The position numbers and the translations under genes were made by a program. From JAWWBN01 sp033720955 (lineage in GTDB: Bacteria; Acidobacteriota; Thermoanaerobaculia; Multivoradales; JAHEKO01), in assembly GCA_033720955.1 (NCBI GenBank), contig JAWWBN010000229.1, positions 1-6,156 of the forward strand: 6,156 nucleotides of DNA, read 5' to 3'. The notes below the pieces were generated by a model, which saw nothing but the letters and a program-made list of their open reading frames with translations, was not told the DNA's origin and ran no database searches. Positions 1 to 5,806 of this stretch are shown here, in pieces. The number at the start of each line of letters is the position of its first letter. Within the stretch, counting starts at the first letter, position 1.

Positions 1-638
1 GCCGCGGCCGGCTCCGGCACCTCGATCCCGAAGACGGCGTCCGCCCAGCCGTCGCGCGCCCGCACGAAGCCAACCCCCAGCAGCCGCGGCTCGCCGAAGT
101 CGATGGTGTACGAGAGGTCCTTGAGCAGGTCGGGCTTGTCCACCTCCGTGGCGACCAGGGTGAAGTGGGCGAGCTTGCGGATCTCGTCGAAGCCGTAGCA
201 GCCGCCGACGAGACGTTCGCCCAGCTTCTCCCCCAGCCGGGGGAGCGCCTCGGTGTAGGCGTGGGTGAGCCGCACGACCGCGTCGAGCGGCGCGTCGAAG
301 GCGGGCACCGCGAAGACCCCTTCACCGGAGGGCGAGGTGCGGTCGCCGCCCAGGAAGAAGCTCATCAGCCCGCGAAAGACGTCGCCCTGCGCCTTGCGCT
401 CCGCCATCGTCACGGTGGCCGGCTGCAGCCAGAAGGGCAGATAGCGCTCCACGGCGCGGTCGGGCAGAGAGAGGAAGGCGACCTCGACGGGGATCAGGGA
501 GCGGCTCTCGTCGTCGAAGCGGTAGCCGTTGCGGCAGGCGGTGCAGTAGTAGACGACGTCGGCGCCGTGGGCGGCCACGGAGGCGCCGCAGCTCGGGCAG
601 TCGAGGGGCACCAGGGTCAGTCCGGGTCCGTCCGTCAT
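1..638 (-). CDS. Zinc-ribbon protein, third paralogue of the SPFH operon (partial, C-terminus beyond window)
   Basis: Reading leftward from the ATG at 638, the frame stays open for 212 complete codons to the window edge, so the C-terminus is missing. The N-terminus carries a zinc ribbon: C14-P-S-C17, then C32-T-A-C35. Next come a beta-rich stretch with YLPFWLQP (66-73) and a segment with VPAFDAP (111-117). Both motifs have counterparts in the two upstream zinc-ribbon genes (LPFY and VPFD in one, FPVW and EPFD in the other), suggesting paralogy. No membrane segment is visible in the part present; the paralogues carry theirs at the C-terminus, so one may follow outside the window. The start is well supported: the ATG overlaps the preceding stop as ATGA, and GGAGA lies a few bases upstream (643-647). 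This implies translational coupling and a shared complex. The biochemical role is unknown; I infer a structural or regulatory partner of the SPFH protein. Confidence 0.82.
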   Translation of the reverse strand, partial: MTDGPGLTLVPLDCPSCGASVAAHGADVVYYCTACRNGYRFDDESRSLIPVEVAFLSLPDRAVERYLPFWLQPATVTMAERKAQGDVFRGLMSFFLGGDRTSPSGEGVFAVPAFDAPLDAVVRLTHAYTEALPRLGEKLGERLVGGCYGFDEIRKLAHFTLVATEVDKPDLLKDLSYTIDFGEPRLLGVGFVRARDGWADAVFGIEVPEPAA

Positions 639-1750
639 CGCTTCTCCGCCGCGGCCCCGGCGAGCTTCAGCAGGCTCAGGGGAGAGCGATGCCTGGCGGC
701 GCTGCCCACGGCCTCCACCAGACCGATCTCGGGCGCCGTCCCGGTGCCCTCGATCACCACCCCGCCGTAGCGGAAGCGGCTCCACGCCCAGAGGACCGCC
801 GCGCTGCAGAAAAGGCCGACGAAGGCGAAGATGCCGCAGTCGGCGCCCGCCTGCAGCACCGTGGTGGCCAGGAAGGCGGCCGCCGCCTCGACCCCCACCA
901 GCACCGCGGCGCGGTAGAAGTCGTTTCCCGGCGCCTTGCCGTAGGCGATGTTGCCGTCCTCGGCGTCGACCAGGACCTGGTAGGCGCGCTCGCGGAAGCG
1001 GTAGCGGACCACCCAGAGCGGGTAGTAGACGACGCTCAGACGGTCGCGCAGAGTCTCGCGGAATCGGAAGCGCACCCGCTTCAGGCCGGCGGCCGGATCG
1101 GACTCGCGCGCGAACTGCTCCAGTGCGGCGCGGCGCACCTCGCTCTCCGAGCCGGTGGTCGGGAAGACCATCCCCAGCTTCTCGAGCAGCCGCCCGTCGA
1201 AGGGCACCAGGGCGTCGCCGCCCAGGTTCACCCTGCGGATCCCCCACTCGGCGACGTTGATCGCCGGGTAGGTGCGGTCGAAGCTCTTCTCGAGCTTGCG
1301 CTCCACGTCCACCTCGTAGGTCTCGGTGCGACGGTTCTTGCCCGAGCCCACGGTGCGCTTTCTCTCCTCTGTGCCCAGGGCGATGCCCACGCCGTCGGCC
1401 TGCACCCGGTAGAAGGGCAGGAAGGTCAGGAAGGCCTCGCCGACGACGGCCTCCTTCTCCAGCGCGGGGTCCTTGCGCACGCCCTTGGTCAGCCAGGCCC
1501 GCGCGACCTGCCGCGCCCGGGCGGCGTCGATCTGGGGCTCCACCGCGTAGCGGCGCGTGCCGAGCTCGGAGAGGGCCAGGAGCGGCGTGCCGCAGTAGGG
1601 GCAGGTGACCACCCGCAGCCCGGTGCGAACCTCGAGGCCGCCGCCGCAGTTGGGGCAGCCCAGGCCCTGGATCCGGTCGGAGAGGGCGTGCGGCGACCCG
1701 CCCGGCGTCTCCGGGGCGGCGGCGGGCTGGCCGGCGGCGGGGGTGCTCAT
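635..1750 (-). CDS. Zinc-ribbon membrane protein, 371 aa, YdjG-like partner of SPFH protein
   Basis: The protein starts with a Pro/Ala-rich tail, then a zinc ribbon (C32-P-N-C35, C50-P-Y-C53). A long soluble region follows with LPFYR (111-115), a basic loop (about 128-141) and VPFDGR (182-187). Then comes PLWVVRYRFR (244-253) leading into YQVLVDAEDG (257-266), a motif seen in zinc-ribbon membrane proteins. Two hydrophobic helices follow (about 280-298 and 304-324), then a 45-residue tail. Topology is probably a cytoplasmic N-domain with a C-terminal hairpin anchor. A GTG start at 1768 would add six residues. I prefer the ATG at 1750 because it overlaps the upstream stop as ATGA, as at the next junction, although GGAAGG then sits only one base from the start. 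Together with the 260-aa neighbour it resembles the YdjG/YdjH pair encoded beside the SPFH protein YdjI in Bacillus subtilis. That match is by architecture and context, not by alignment. Function is inferred: membrane-stress or envelope maintenance. Confidence 0.85.
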   Translation of the reverse strand: MSTPAAGQPAAAPETPGGSPHALSDRIQGLGCPNCGGGLEVRTGLRVVTCPYCGTPLLALSELGTRRYAVEPQIDAARARQVARAWLTKGVRKDPALEKEAVVGEAFLTFLPFYRVQADGVGIALGTEERKRTVGSGKNRRTETYEVDVERKLEKSFDRTYPAINVAEWGIRRVNLGGDALVPFDGRLLEKLGMVFPTTGSESEVRRAALEQFARESDPAAGLKRVRFRFRETLRDRLSVVYYPLWVVRYRFRERAYQVLVDAEDGNIAYGKAPGNDFYRAAVLVGVEAAAAFLATTVLQAGADCGIFAFVGLFCSAAVLWAWSRFRYGGVVIEGTGTAPEIGLVEAVGSAARHRSPLSLLKLAGAAAEKR

Positions 1751-2529
1751 ACCTTCCGGGTCACCCACCAGGCGATGAGCAGGAGCGGCAGGGAGACGAC
1801 TCCGTAGGCGAGGAGCTTGAGAAGCGGATTGCTGATGAGCAGCCCCAGGCCGCCGAAGAGGACGAGACCGAGGAGCCCGACCAGGACATAGGGGCTCTCC
1901 GACTTCTCGGGGAAGACCGAGGCGAGCACCTGGCCGGTGGAGGCGTCCACGAGGGCCTGGAAGCCCTCCCCGCGATAGGTGTAGCGGGCCCGCCAGAGCG
2001 GCACCTCGACCAGCGCCGTCTCGGTCACCTTGCGGGCGCCCCGCTGGTCCAGCCAGCCGCGCGCGGTCTCGAGCGGAACCGTGGCCGGGACCGCTTCGGC
2101 CCCCTCCTCGGCCCGGTCGAAGGGCTCCAGCCGGCCGGCGGGCAGGTCGAGATCGGCGAGCTGCGGGATGGGGGTGGGCGCCGCCGGCTCGACGAACACC
2201 ATCTCCTCGCCCCGCGCCCGGGTCCGGAACATCCAGACCGGGAAGGTCACCCTGTCGAGCCCGTCCAGGCTGCTCTTGCGATCCAGGTCCTTGACGGTCC
2301 GGGTTCCGGCCATCCAGCGGCGCAGGGCGGCGGCCGCCTGCTCGCGATCGAGCAGCCGGGGCACCCGGAAGTGTCCCACCACCCCCGAGCGGTCCACGTA
2401 GAGCGGCGTGTCGCAGAACGGACAGACGAGAATGCGCTCACCCGCCTCGACCGGGCTCTCGCCTCCGCAGCGCGGGCAGGTGAAGCTGACGTCGGCCGCG
2501 GGGCGCTCGGTGGAGCTGGTCGCTGTCAT
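1747..2529 (-). CDS. Zinc-ribbon membrane protein, 260 aa, YdjH/YdjG-like
   Basis: An N-terminal zinc ribbon (C18-P-R-C21, C36-P-F-C39) is followed by a segment similar to the downstream 371-aa protein. Shared landmarks in the same order are W72 and VKDLDRK (79-85), FPVW (96-99), LEPFD (134-138), then VPLWRARYTYRG (176-187) and FQALVDASTGQV (190-201). This protein is about 110 residues shorter, mainly in the middle. The C-terminus has two strongly hydrophobic helices (about 213-232 and 235-256) and ends in a basic RKV, so it is probably a C-terminal hairpin anchor with the ribbon domain in the cytoplasm. The ATG at 2529 has a good ribosome binding site (GGAGG at 2539-2543, nine bases away). 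It lies 31 bp after the SPFH stop and overlaps the next gene by 4 bp. No enzymatic motif is visible. A scaffold or adaptor role with the SPFH protein is an inference from context. Confidence 0.85.
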   Translation of the reverse strand: MTATSSTERPAADVSFTCPRCGGESPVEAGERILVCPFCDTPLYVDRSGVVGHFRVPRLLDREQAAAALRRWMAGTRTVKDLDRKSSLDGLDRVTFPVWMFRTRARGEEMVFVEPAAPTPIPQLADLDLPAGRLEPFDRAEEGAEAVPATVPLETARGWLDQRGARKVTETALVEVPLWRARYTYRGEGFQALVDASTGQVLASVFPEKSESPYVLVGLLGLVLFGGLGLLISNPLLKLLAYGVVSLPLLLIAWWVTRKV

Positions 2530-2560
2530 CGGCTCGCGCCTCCGACCGCCGGCGCGTCCG

Positions 2561-3646
2561 CTAGCCGCCGACCTTGGTGCCGCAGGAGGGGCAGAAGCGC
2601 GCCCCGCCCGGCAGCTTGCCGCCGCACTGGTGGCAGAACGCCGGGGAGCCCGCCTCCGCCTCGCCGCCCGCCGCGGCGTCCTCCCCCGTCTCTGCCTCGC
2701 CGGCCACCGCCCCGCCCGCGGCCGCCGCGCCGGCCGCCGCCTGCTGTGCCGGAGCGCCGCCGGCCGGAGCGCCTCCCGAGCCCTGTGGCGCGCCGCCGCC
2801 CTGCATGGCCTCCTTCATCATCTGCGGCAGCATCATGCCCATGCCGGCGCCCATGCCGACCCCGAGCCCGGCCCCCACCCCGCTGCCGGTCTCGCCGCCG
2901 CTCTGCTGCGCCGCGTCGCCCATCGCCTTGGCGGCCTTGAACTTCATGTAGGCGTTCATGTCGCCCAGGGCGGCCATGCCGGTGCGCTCGTCGATCAGCT
3001 TCTGCACCTCGGGCGGTGGAGTGATGGCGCCCAGGTAGAGGTCGACCAGCTCGATGCCGTACTTCCCGAAGTCGTCGGCCACCCGGCCTTTGAGCCCCAT
3101 CCCCAGCTCGTCGTAGACCTTGGGCAGGTCGAAGATGGAGCTCAGGTTCTCGCCCAGGAGATCGGTGAGCCGGGCCACGATGACGTCCTTGAACCAGGTC
3201 TCGACCCCGTCGGTGGTGTAGATCCCCTGAGTGCCCACGATCTCGTTGACGAACTGCTGGGCGTTGGCGATCCGCACCGCGAACTTGCCGAAGGCGCGCA
3301 GCCGCACCATGGCGAGCTCGCTGTCGCGGTAGACCACCGGCTCCTTCGTGCCCCACTTCAGGTCCAGGAAGGTCTTGGTCGAGACGAAGATCACGGCGGC
3401 CTGGAAGGGCGACTTGCCCTCGAAGGGAATGCCGAACAGCCTGGCCAGAAGGGGCAGGTTCGCGGTGGCCAGGGTGTGGCGCCCGGGGAGGAAGGTGTCG
3501 AGCGCCTTGCCGTCGCGCAGGAAGACCGCCTGCTGGCTCTCCTCGACGATCAACTGGCTGCCGAGCTGGATGGCCGCCGTGCCCTTCGAGGGGTAGCGGG
3601 CGACCATGGTGTGACCGGTGGGGTCGACGTACTGGATGACTTCCAT
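2561..3646 (-). CDS. SPFH/Band-7 domain protein with C-terminal zinc ribbon (YdjI/COG4260 type)
   Basis: This 361-aa protein is a stomatin/prohibitin-like scaffold. The N-terminal two thirds (about 25-215) reads as an SPFH domain of the YdjI type: QLIVEESQQAVFLRDGK (31-47), LPGRHTLAT (53-61), FVSTKTFLDLKWGTKEPV (87-104), FGKFAVRI (119-126), and YGIELVDLYLGAITPP (196-211). A helical stretch (212-247) follows, then a Gly/Ala/Met/Pro-rich linker (about 248-335). It ends in a zinc ribbon, C338-H-Q-C341 and C352-P-S-C355. No N-terminal signal or membrane helix is present, as is usual for this subfamily, so membrane contact is probably peripheral or through partners. SPFH proteins form oligomeric assemblies on membranes; YdjI of Bacillus subtilis is encoded with PspA in an envelope-stress operon. 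The frame stays open far upstream, but the start is fixed at 3646 by AGGAG (3655-3659) eight bases away and by the domain boundary. The gene lies 32 bp after the helical gene. Confidence 0.92.
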   Translation of the reverse strand: MEVIQYVDPTGHTMVARYPSKGTAAIQLGSQLIVEESQQAVFLRDGKALDTFLPGRHTLATANLPLLARLFGIPFEGKSPFQAAVIFVSTKTFLDLKWGTKEPVVYRDSELAMVRLRAFGKFAVRIANAQQFVNEIVGTQGIYTTDGVETWFKDVIVARLTDLLGENLSSIFDLPKVYDELGMGLKGRVADDFGKYGIELVDLYLGAITPPPEVQKLIDERTGMAALGDMNAYMKFKAAKAMGDAAQQSGGETGSGVGAGLGVGMGAGMGMMLPQMMKEAMQGGGAPQGSGGAPAGGAPAQQAAAGAAAAGGAVAGEAETGEDAAAGGEAEAGSPAFCHQCGGKLPGGARFCPSCGTKVGG

Positions 3647-3654
3647 GGTGGGAT

Positions 3655-3659
3655 CTCCT
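3655..3659 (-). promoter_or_regulatory. Ribosome binding site deciding the SPFH start
   Basis: On the minus strand AGGAG lies eight bases before the ATG at 3646. The reading frame continues open for about 2 kb upstream without a stop, so this site is the main sequence evidence that translation begins at MEVIQYVD. Confidence 0.75.
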
Positions 3660-3678
3660 GCTTGGTTCGGGATCGCGG

Positions 3679-4203
3679 CTAGCCGGCGGGGTGCGCCGCC
3701 TGGCCGATCACGTCGCGCCGCCGGGCCCAGCTCTGCTCGAGCGAGCCCAGACGCTCGAGGGCGCTCTCCAGCGCCTCCTCGGGGTCGCCGCCGCCGGGCG
3801 GCGGCACCGCGGCGATCTGGTCGCTCAGGGACTCGAGCTCGTCCAGCATGGCGAGGTCGAAGGCGTAGAGCCGCTCGAGCTCCGGCTCGCCGATCTTCTC
3901 CACGTCGAAGAAGCCGGTGTAGCCGTAGTCGGCGAAGCGAACCGCCTGGGAGAGCCCGTCGAGCCGCCGGTCCAGCCGGTCGAACCGCGCCAGCTCGCCG
4001 ATCTTGCCGGCGTCGGTGTAGGCCTGGGCGGCCCGCCGCGCCCGCACCTTGAGCTCTCCGATCTCTTTCGAGATCTGCTCGCGCAGCTTGCGGTCCACGT
4101 CGCGCCGCAGCTCGCGGTCGCGGAAGCCTCGCAGGCCCGGGATCTTCTCGCCCAGCCGCTCCAGCCAGTTGCGCCGCGCCTTCGCTTCTTCGAATCCGTT
4201 CAT
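3679..4203 (-). CDS. Conserved-looking helical protein at head of SPFH operon, function unknown, 174 aa
   Basis: This charged, mostly helical cytoplasmic protein has no signal peptide, membrane helix or cysteine. The N-terminal third is a basic amphipathic region with W13, IPG (21-23) and repeated RELRRDVDRKLREQ-like heptads (30-43), probably coiled coil. A central motif ADYGYTGFFDV (91-101) is followed by ELERLYAFDLAMLDELESL (108-126), a second likely coiled coil. A Pro/Gly linker (134-140) precedes a short acidic C-terminal helix. I recognise the layout as typical of small proteins encoded beside SPFH/zinc-ribbon genes but know no characterised member, so I assign no function. It takes the position that pspA has in the Bacillus operon, yet it is shorter than PspA and shows no clear PspA signature. 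The ATG at 4203 has GGAGAG (4212-4217) eight bases upstream. It is the first gene of the leftward operon, so a promoter should lie in 4204-4366. Confidence 0.85.
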   Translation of the reverse strand: MNGFEEAKARRNWLERLGEKIPGLRGFRDRELRRDVDRKLREQISKEIGELKVRARRAAQAYTDAGKIGELARFDRLDRRLDGLSQAVRFADYGYTGFFDVEKIGEPELERLYAFDLAMLDELESLSDQIAAVPPPGGGDPEEALESALERLGSLEQSWARRRDVIGQAAHPAG

Positions 4204-4233
4204 ACGTGGCTCTCTCCGTAGTTGGAAGTCGGA

Positions 4234-4239
4234 ATGGTA
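4234..4239 (-). promoter_or_regulatory. Candidate extended -10 element of the SPFH operon
   Basis: The minus strand reads TGATACCAT here: TG, one base, then TACCAT. Transcription would start near 4227 and give a leader of about 24 nt that includes the GGAGAG ribosome binding site. The -35 region (TGGTCC at 17-bp spacing) is poor, which would fit either an extended -10 promoter or an alternative sigma factor. Confidence 0.35.
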
Positions 4240-4288
4240 TCACCCGGGATACGACGGACCAGGGCGGGAACTTCGGCCTCTCCCGTCT

Positions 4289-4303
4289 GCCCGGGCCCCG
4301 GGC
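4289..4303. repeat. GC-rich 7-bp inverted repeat in the divergent promoter region
   Basis: GCCCGGG and CCCGGGC flank a single central C, a perfect 7-bp inverted repeat. A further CCCGGG follows at 4309-4314. It sits between the two candidate promoters, where a dimeric regulator could bind. At this GC content short CCCGGG palindromes are fairly common, so an operator role is only a suggestion. Confidence 0.35.
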
Positions 4304-4354
4304 GGGCTCCCGGGCGACGTTCCGCCGCAGGGCGCTCCGCACCCGTCCCTGGGA

Positions 4355-4360
4355 TACCAT
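4355..4360 (+). promoter_or_regulatory. Candidate -10 element of the MATE gene (leaderless transcript)
   Basis: TACCAT ends six bases before the MATE ATG at 4367, so the usual -10 to +1 distance puts the first transcribed base on the A of the ATG. No purine-rich ribosome binding site precedes this ATG, which fits a leaderless mRNA. No convincing -35 was seen. An alternative is that the promoter lies further upstream and the start is simply weak. Confidence 0.3.
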
Positions 4361-4366
4361 GCGCCG

Positions 4367-5779
4367 ATGCCTCCCGAGCCGGCCACGGTCGGCCACCGCT
4401 CCATCTGGGCCGACATCCGCGCCGGGATCGTCGGCGAGCCGCGCGACTACACCGCGGGCTCCATCGGCCGCGCCATCCTCGTCCTCGCCGTGCCGATGGT
4501 GCTCGAGATGTCGATGCAGTCGGTCTTCGCCGTCGTGGACGTCTTCTTCGTCGGCAAGCTCGGCTCCGACGCCGTCGCGGTGGTGGGGATCGCCGACTCC
4601 CTGCTGGCGCTGGTCTTCTCCGTGGCCATCGGGCTCTCCATGGGCACCGCCGCCATGGTGGCGCGCCGGATCGGCGAGGGAGACGAGAAGGCCGCCGCCC
4701 ACGCCTCCATGCAGTCGATCTGGCTGGGCCTCGCCGTGTCCGTGCCGATCGCCATCGTCGGCGTGGTCTACGCCAGCGATCTGATGCGGCTCCTCGGGGC
4801 CTCGCCCGAGCTCGCCGTCTACGGCCGCGGCTTCACGGCGATCATCCTGGGCACCAACGCGACCGTGCTGCTGCTCTTCCTGATCAACGCCTCTTTCCGC
4901 GGCGCCGGAGACCCGGCGATCGCCATGCGCGCGCTCTGGCTGGCCAACCTGATCAACATCGCCCTCGACCCGATCCTGATCTTCGGCTGGGGGCCGATCC
5001 CGGCGATGGGCCTCGAAGGCGCGGCGGTGGCCACCGCCGTGGGTCGCGGCCTGGGCGTGCTGTACCAGATCTGGCGCCTGACCAACGGCCGCGGACGGAT
5101 CCACATCGACTGGTCCCGCGCCCGGGTCTCCCTGTCCGTGATGGGCCGGCTGGCGCGCGTCAGCGGCATCGGAATCCTCCAGTACCTGGTGTCCACCGCC
5201 AGCTTCCTCGCCATGATGCGGATCCTGGCCGAGTTCGGCGACCGGGCGCTGGCCGCCTACACCATCGCCGTGCGGCTCATCATCTTCATCCTGCTGCCCG
5301 CCTGGGGGCTGGGCAACGCCGCCGCCACCCTGGTGGGCCAGAACCTGGGAGCCGGCAAGCCCGACCGCGCCGAGCGCTCGGTCTGGCTCACCGCGTTCGC
5401 CAACGCCGGCTTCCTGCTCGCCGTGGCCGTGGTCTTCGTGCTCGTCCCCGAGTGGCTCGCCGGCCTCTTCTCGCCGGAGCCGCCGGTGCTCGAGATGGCC
5501 GCCGCCTGTCTGCGCATCTTCAGCTACAGCTACGTCTTCTGGGGCTTCGGCATGATCACGGTGATGGCCTTCAACGGCGCCGGCGACACGACCACCCCCA
5601 CCTGGATCCACTTCCTGGTCTACTGGGTGGCGCAGATCCCGCTCGCCTACTGGCTGGCGCTGGTGCTCGACCACGGGCCCGAGGGGGTCTTCGCCGCCAT
5701 CGCCATCTGCCAGGGGCTGCTGGCGGTGGTGGGGGTCGCCGTCTTCCGGCGCGGCACCTGGAAGCGACGCCAGATCTGA
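4367..5779 (+). CDS. MATE family efflux transporter, 470 aa
   Basis: This is a full-length multidrug and toxic compound extrusion protein, an inner-membrane antiporter that exports cationic or amphipathic compounds using a Na+ or H+ gradient. The length (470 aa) fits the usual 440-480 and about 12 membrane helices. After a short cytoplasmic N-terminus comes DYTAGSIGRAILVLAVPMVL (27-46), typical for the family. The two pseudo-symmetric lobes are visible as paired motifs: ARRIGEGDEKAA (89-100) with GQNLGAGKPDRAE (314-326), and FRGAGDPAIAM (167-177) with FNGAGDTTTPT (392-402). ALDPILIFGWGPIPAMGLEGAA (189-210) is also characteristic, although its first residues are split by D191-P. The frame is open from 4049, but the upstream part is antisense to the helical gene. 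MPPEP at 4367 is the first start with a family-like N-terminus. The substrate cannot be deduced. It is transcribed away from the SPFH operon and shares its upstream region, so co-regulation is possible but unproven. Confidence 0.95.
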   Translation: MPPEPATVGHRSIWADIRAGIVGEPRDYTAGSIGRAILVLAVPMVLEMSMQSVFAVVDVFFVGKLGSDAVAVVGIADSLLALVFSVAIGLSMGTAAMVARRIGEGDEKAAAHASMQSIWLGLAVSVPIAIVGVVYASDLMRLLGASPELAVYGRGFTAIILGTNATVLLLFLINASFRGAGDPAIAMRALWLANLINIALDPILIFGWGPIPAMGLEGAAVATAVGRGLGVLYQIWRLTNGRGRIHIDWSRARVSLSVMGRLARVSGIGILQYLVSTASFLAMMRILAEFGDRALAAYTIAVRLIIFILLPAWGLGNAAATLVGQNLGAGKPDRAERSVWLTAFANAGFLLAVAVVFVLVPEWLAGLFSPEPPVLEMAAACLRIFSYSYVFWGFGMITVMAFNGAGDTTTPTWIHFLVYWVAQIPLAYWLALVLDHGPEGVFAAIAICQGLLAVVGVAVFRRGTWKRRQI

Positions 5780-5806
5780 GGACGACGGGCCGCGCGCCGG
5801 CGGTGG
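5780..5806. other. Convergent 27-bp gap between MATE and VanZ-like genes
   Basis: The two stop codons face each other across 27 bp. The gap holds a GC-rich, partly palindromic stretch (GCCGGC near its centre) but no T-run on either strand. It could act as a weak bidirectional terminator, but I cannot support a definite call. Confidence 0.3.

Larger units (their letters stand above)
4204..4366. promoter_or_regulatory. Divergent promoter region between SPFH operon and MATE gene
   Basis: These 163 bp hold no gene and must drive transcription both ways. ATGGTATC at 4234-4241 (GATACCAT on the minus strand) and GATACCAT at 4353-4360 are inverted copies of one 8-bp box, each reading toward its own gene. 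TACCAT matches four of six bases of a sigma-70 -10 element. On the minus strand it is preceded by TGA, as in an extended -10. No good TTGACA-like -35 was found at 16-18 bp from either copy, so the promoter assignment is tentative. The central part is rich in CCCGGG sites (4243, 4290, 4297 and 4309). Confidence 0.5.

Noticed and set aside
689..1807. Long plus-strand open frame opposite the 371-aa gene
   Set aside because: It is antisense to a gene with clear zinc-ribbon and membrane features, and its His/Gly/Ala/Arg-rich translation shows no domain.
2408..3682. Long plus-strand open frame opposite the SPFH gene
   Set aside because: It is a shadow of the SPFH and 260-aa genes; no ribosome binding site or recognisable motif.
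3679..4203. Identification of the 174-aa protein as PspA
   Set aside because: The position and helical character suggest it, but it is shorter than PspA and I see no PspA signature; the GYTGFFD motif is not one I know from PspA.
4049..4366. N-terminal extension of the MATE frame
   Set aside because: The extra 106 codons run antisense through the helical gene and the promoter region and are Arg/Ser/Pro-rich; the family N-terminus begins at 4367.
2561..5674. A single 1037-codon minus-strand open frame
   Set aside because: Only the last 361 codons (from 3646) look like protein. The rest is antisense to the MATE gene or out of frame with the helical gene, and its composition (His/Asp/Gly/Arg-rich) is typical of shadow frames in high-GC DNA.
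5780..5806. Rho-independent terminator between the convergent genes
   Set aside because: The GC-rich stretch has only short imperfect pairing and no T-run on either strand.
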